DNA from: Burkholderia cepacia
GTDB taxonomy: Bacteria > Pseudomonadota > Gammaproteobacteria > Burkholderiales > Burkholderiaceae
Length of the DNA stretch: 64,000 bases
Direction of reading: 5' to 3'
Assembly: GCF_001718835.1 (NCBI RefSeq)
Contig: NZ_CP013443.1
Span: 3,658,001-3,722,000 of the forward strand
The notes under the pieces are model-generated. The model had not been told where the DNA came from. It saw nothing but the letters and a program-made list of their open reading frames with translations, and ran no database searches. The position numbers and the translations under genes are program-made. Shown here piece after piece: positions 63,479-64,000 of this stretch; position 1 is the stretch's first letter; every line of letters begins with the position of its first letter.

Positions 63479-64000
63479 CGCAATTCCGCCTGGAACAGCG
63501 CGTGACGGCCGAAGCGGGTTTCGAGGCGACGCTGCAGCGTGGACAGCACCGAACTGAGCAGCAGATAGATCAGCGCGGCTTCCGTATAGAGGATCATCGG
63601 CTCGTAGGTCACGGCCGCGATCCGCTGCGCGGCCTGGAAAATCTCCGGCACGGTCAGCACGGCCGCGAGCGACGTGTCCTTCACCAGCGAAATGAACGAA
63701 TTCGACAAAGCCGGCAGCGCGACGCGCGCGGCCTGCGGCAGGATCGCGCGGCGCAGCGCCTGCGGGCGCGTCATCGCCATCGAGTACGCGGCCTCCCACT
63801 GCCCCTTCGGAATCGATTCGATCACGCCGCGGATCACCTCCGCGTTGTACGCGCCGACGTTCAGCGAGAAGCCGATCACGGCGGCCGTCAGCGGATCGAG
63901 CACGATGCCGACGCTCGGCAGGCCGTAGAAGATCACGAACAGCTGCACGAGCAGCGGCGAGCCGCGAAACAGCCAGATATAGAACCGCACGGCGGCCTGC
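63475..64000 (-). CDS. Polar amino-acid ABC transporter permease, 5' part outside window
   Basis: At least 174 residues. RGSPLLVQLFVIFYGLPSVG, GAYNAEVIRGVIESIPKGQWEAA (the EAA loop that contacts the ATPase) and SLVKDTSLAAVLTVPEIF are standard for the HisM/GlnP group. The open frame continues to the window edge, so the true start is beyond it. Confidence 0.93.
   Translation of the reverse strand, partial: QAAVRFYIWLFRGSPLLVQLFVIFYGLPSVGIVLDPLTAAVIGFSLNVGAYNAEVIRGVIESIPKGQWEAAYSMAMTRPQALRRAILPQAARVALPALSNSFISLVKDTSLAAVLTVPEIFQAAQRIAAVTYEPMILYTEAALIYLLLSSVLSTLQRRLETRFGRHALFQAELR

Overview
The window is high-GC DNA whose gene content and order point to chromosome 1 of a Burkholderia, most likely a member of the Burkholderia cepacia complex. 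The support is a metXW–ampG, gatCAB, mreBCD–mrdA–rodA, queCED, fmt–def–dprA–topB core, and a QueE with the CX14CX2C cluster known from B. multivorans. Species assignment is inference from gene content; no search was run.

Layout. (1) 1–8.1 kb, minus strand: a type VI secretion (T6SS) operon, tssB-tssC-hcp-tssJ-tssK-tssL-tssM, with tssM cut by the left edge and a strong hairpin between hcp and tssJ. (2) 8.5–15.7 kb, minus strand: a chaperone-usher fimbrial operon (major pilin, chaperone, usher, second pilin). It is followed after 34 bp by a second, short DotU-like gene and a TssM-N-like/OmpA gene, so extra T6SS-type envelope parts appear to be co-transcribed with a pilus. (3) 16–36.4 kb: core genes. 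These are a SAM-II-like riboswitch with metX-metW, ampG, an M48-like protein lacking its catalytic Glu, an AraC regulator divergent from a zinc alcohol dehydrogenase, xthA, ppk2, gatB/A/C, the rod-shape cluster mreB-mreC-mreD-mrdA-rodA, a Sel1 protein and an HpcH/HpaI aldolase. (4) 36.56–36.86 kb: a 293-bp inverted-repeat element with two inner arms. (5) 36.9–56.4 kb: queD/queE/queC, tRNA-Phe, a short ntrX-like response regulator and a frameshifted ntrY-like kinase behind DUF4390 and rsmB, htpX, a LysE exporter, fmt, def, dprA, a thioredoxin, topB, a LysR regulator, a D-2-hydroxyacid dehydrogenase, a patatin and a thioesterase. (6) 56.5–62.7 kb: tRNA-Lys, then an AT-richer vgrG – unknown gene – exported gene – PAAR cassette, which reads as a T6SS effector/immunity module, plus an unknown divergent gene. 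(7) 62.7–64 kb: a polar amino-acid ABC transporter running off the right edge.

How the parts fit. The left end supplies the T6SS sheath (TssBC), tube (Hcp), baseplate adaptor (TssK) and membrane complex (TssJLM). The cassette near 57–62 kb supplies a spike (VgrG), a tip (PAAR) and a probable cargo with periplasmic protection, about 50 kb away. The fimbrial operon with its DotU/OmpA pair sits between the T6SS operon and the core genome and is the most unusual arrangement here. Everything from metX to the thioesterase gene is ordinary core genome apart from the repeat element, the M48 substitution and the ntrY frameshift.
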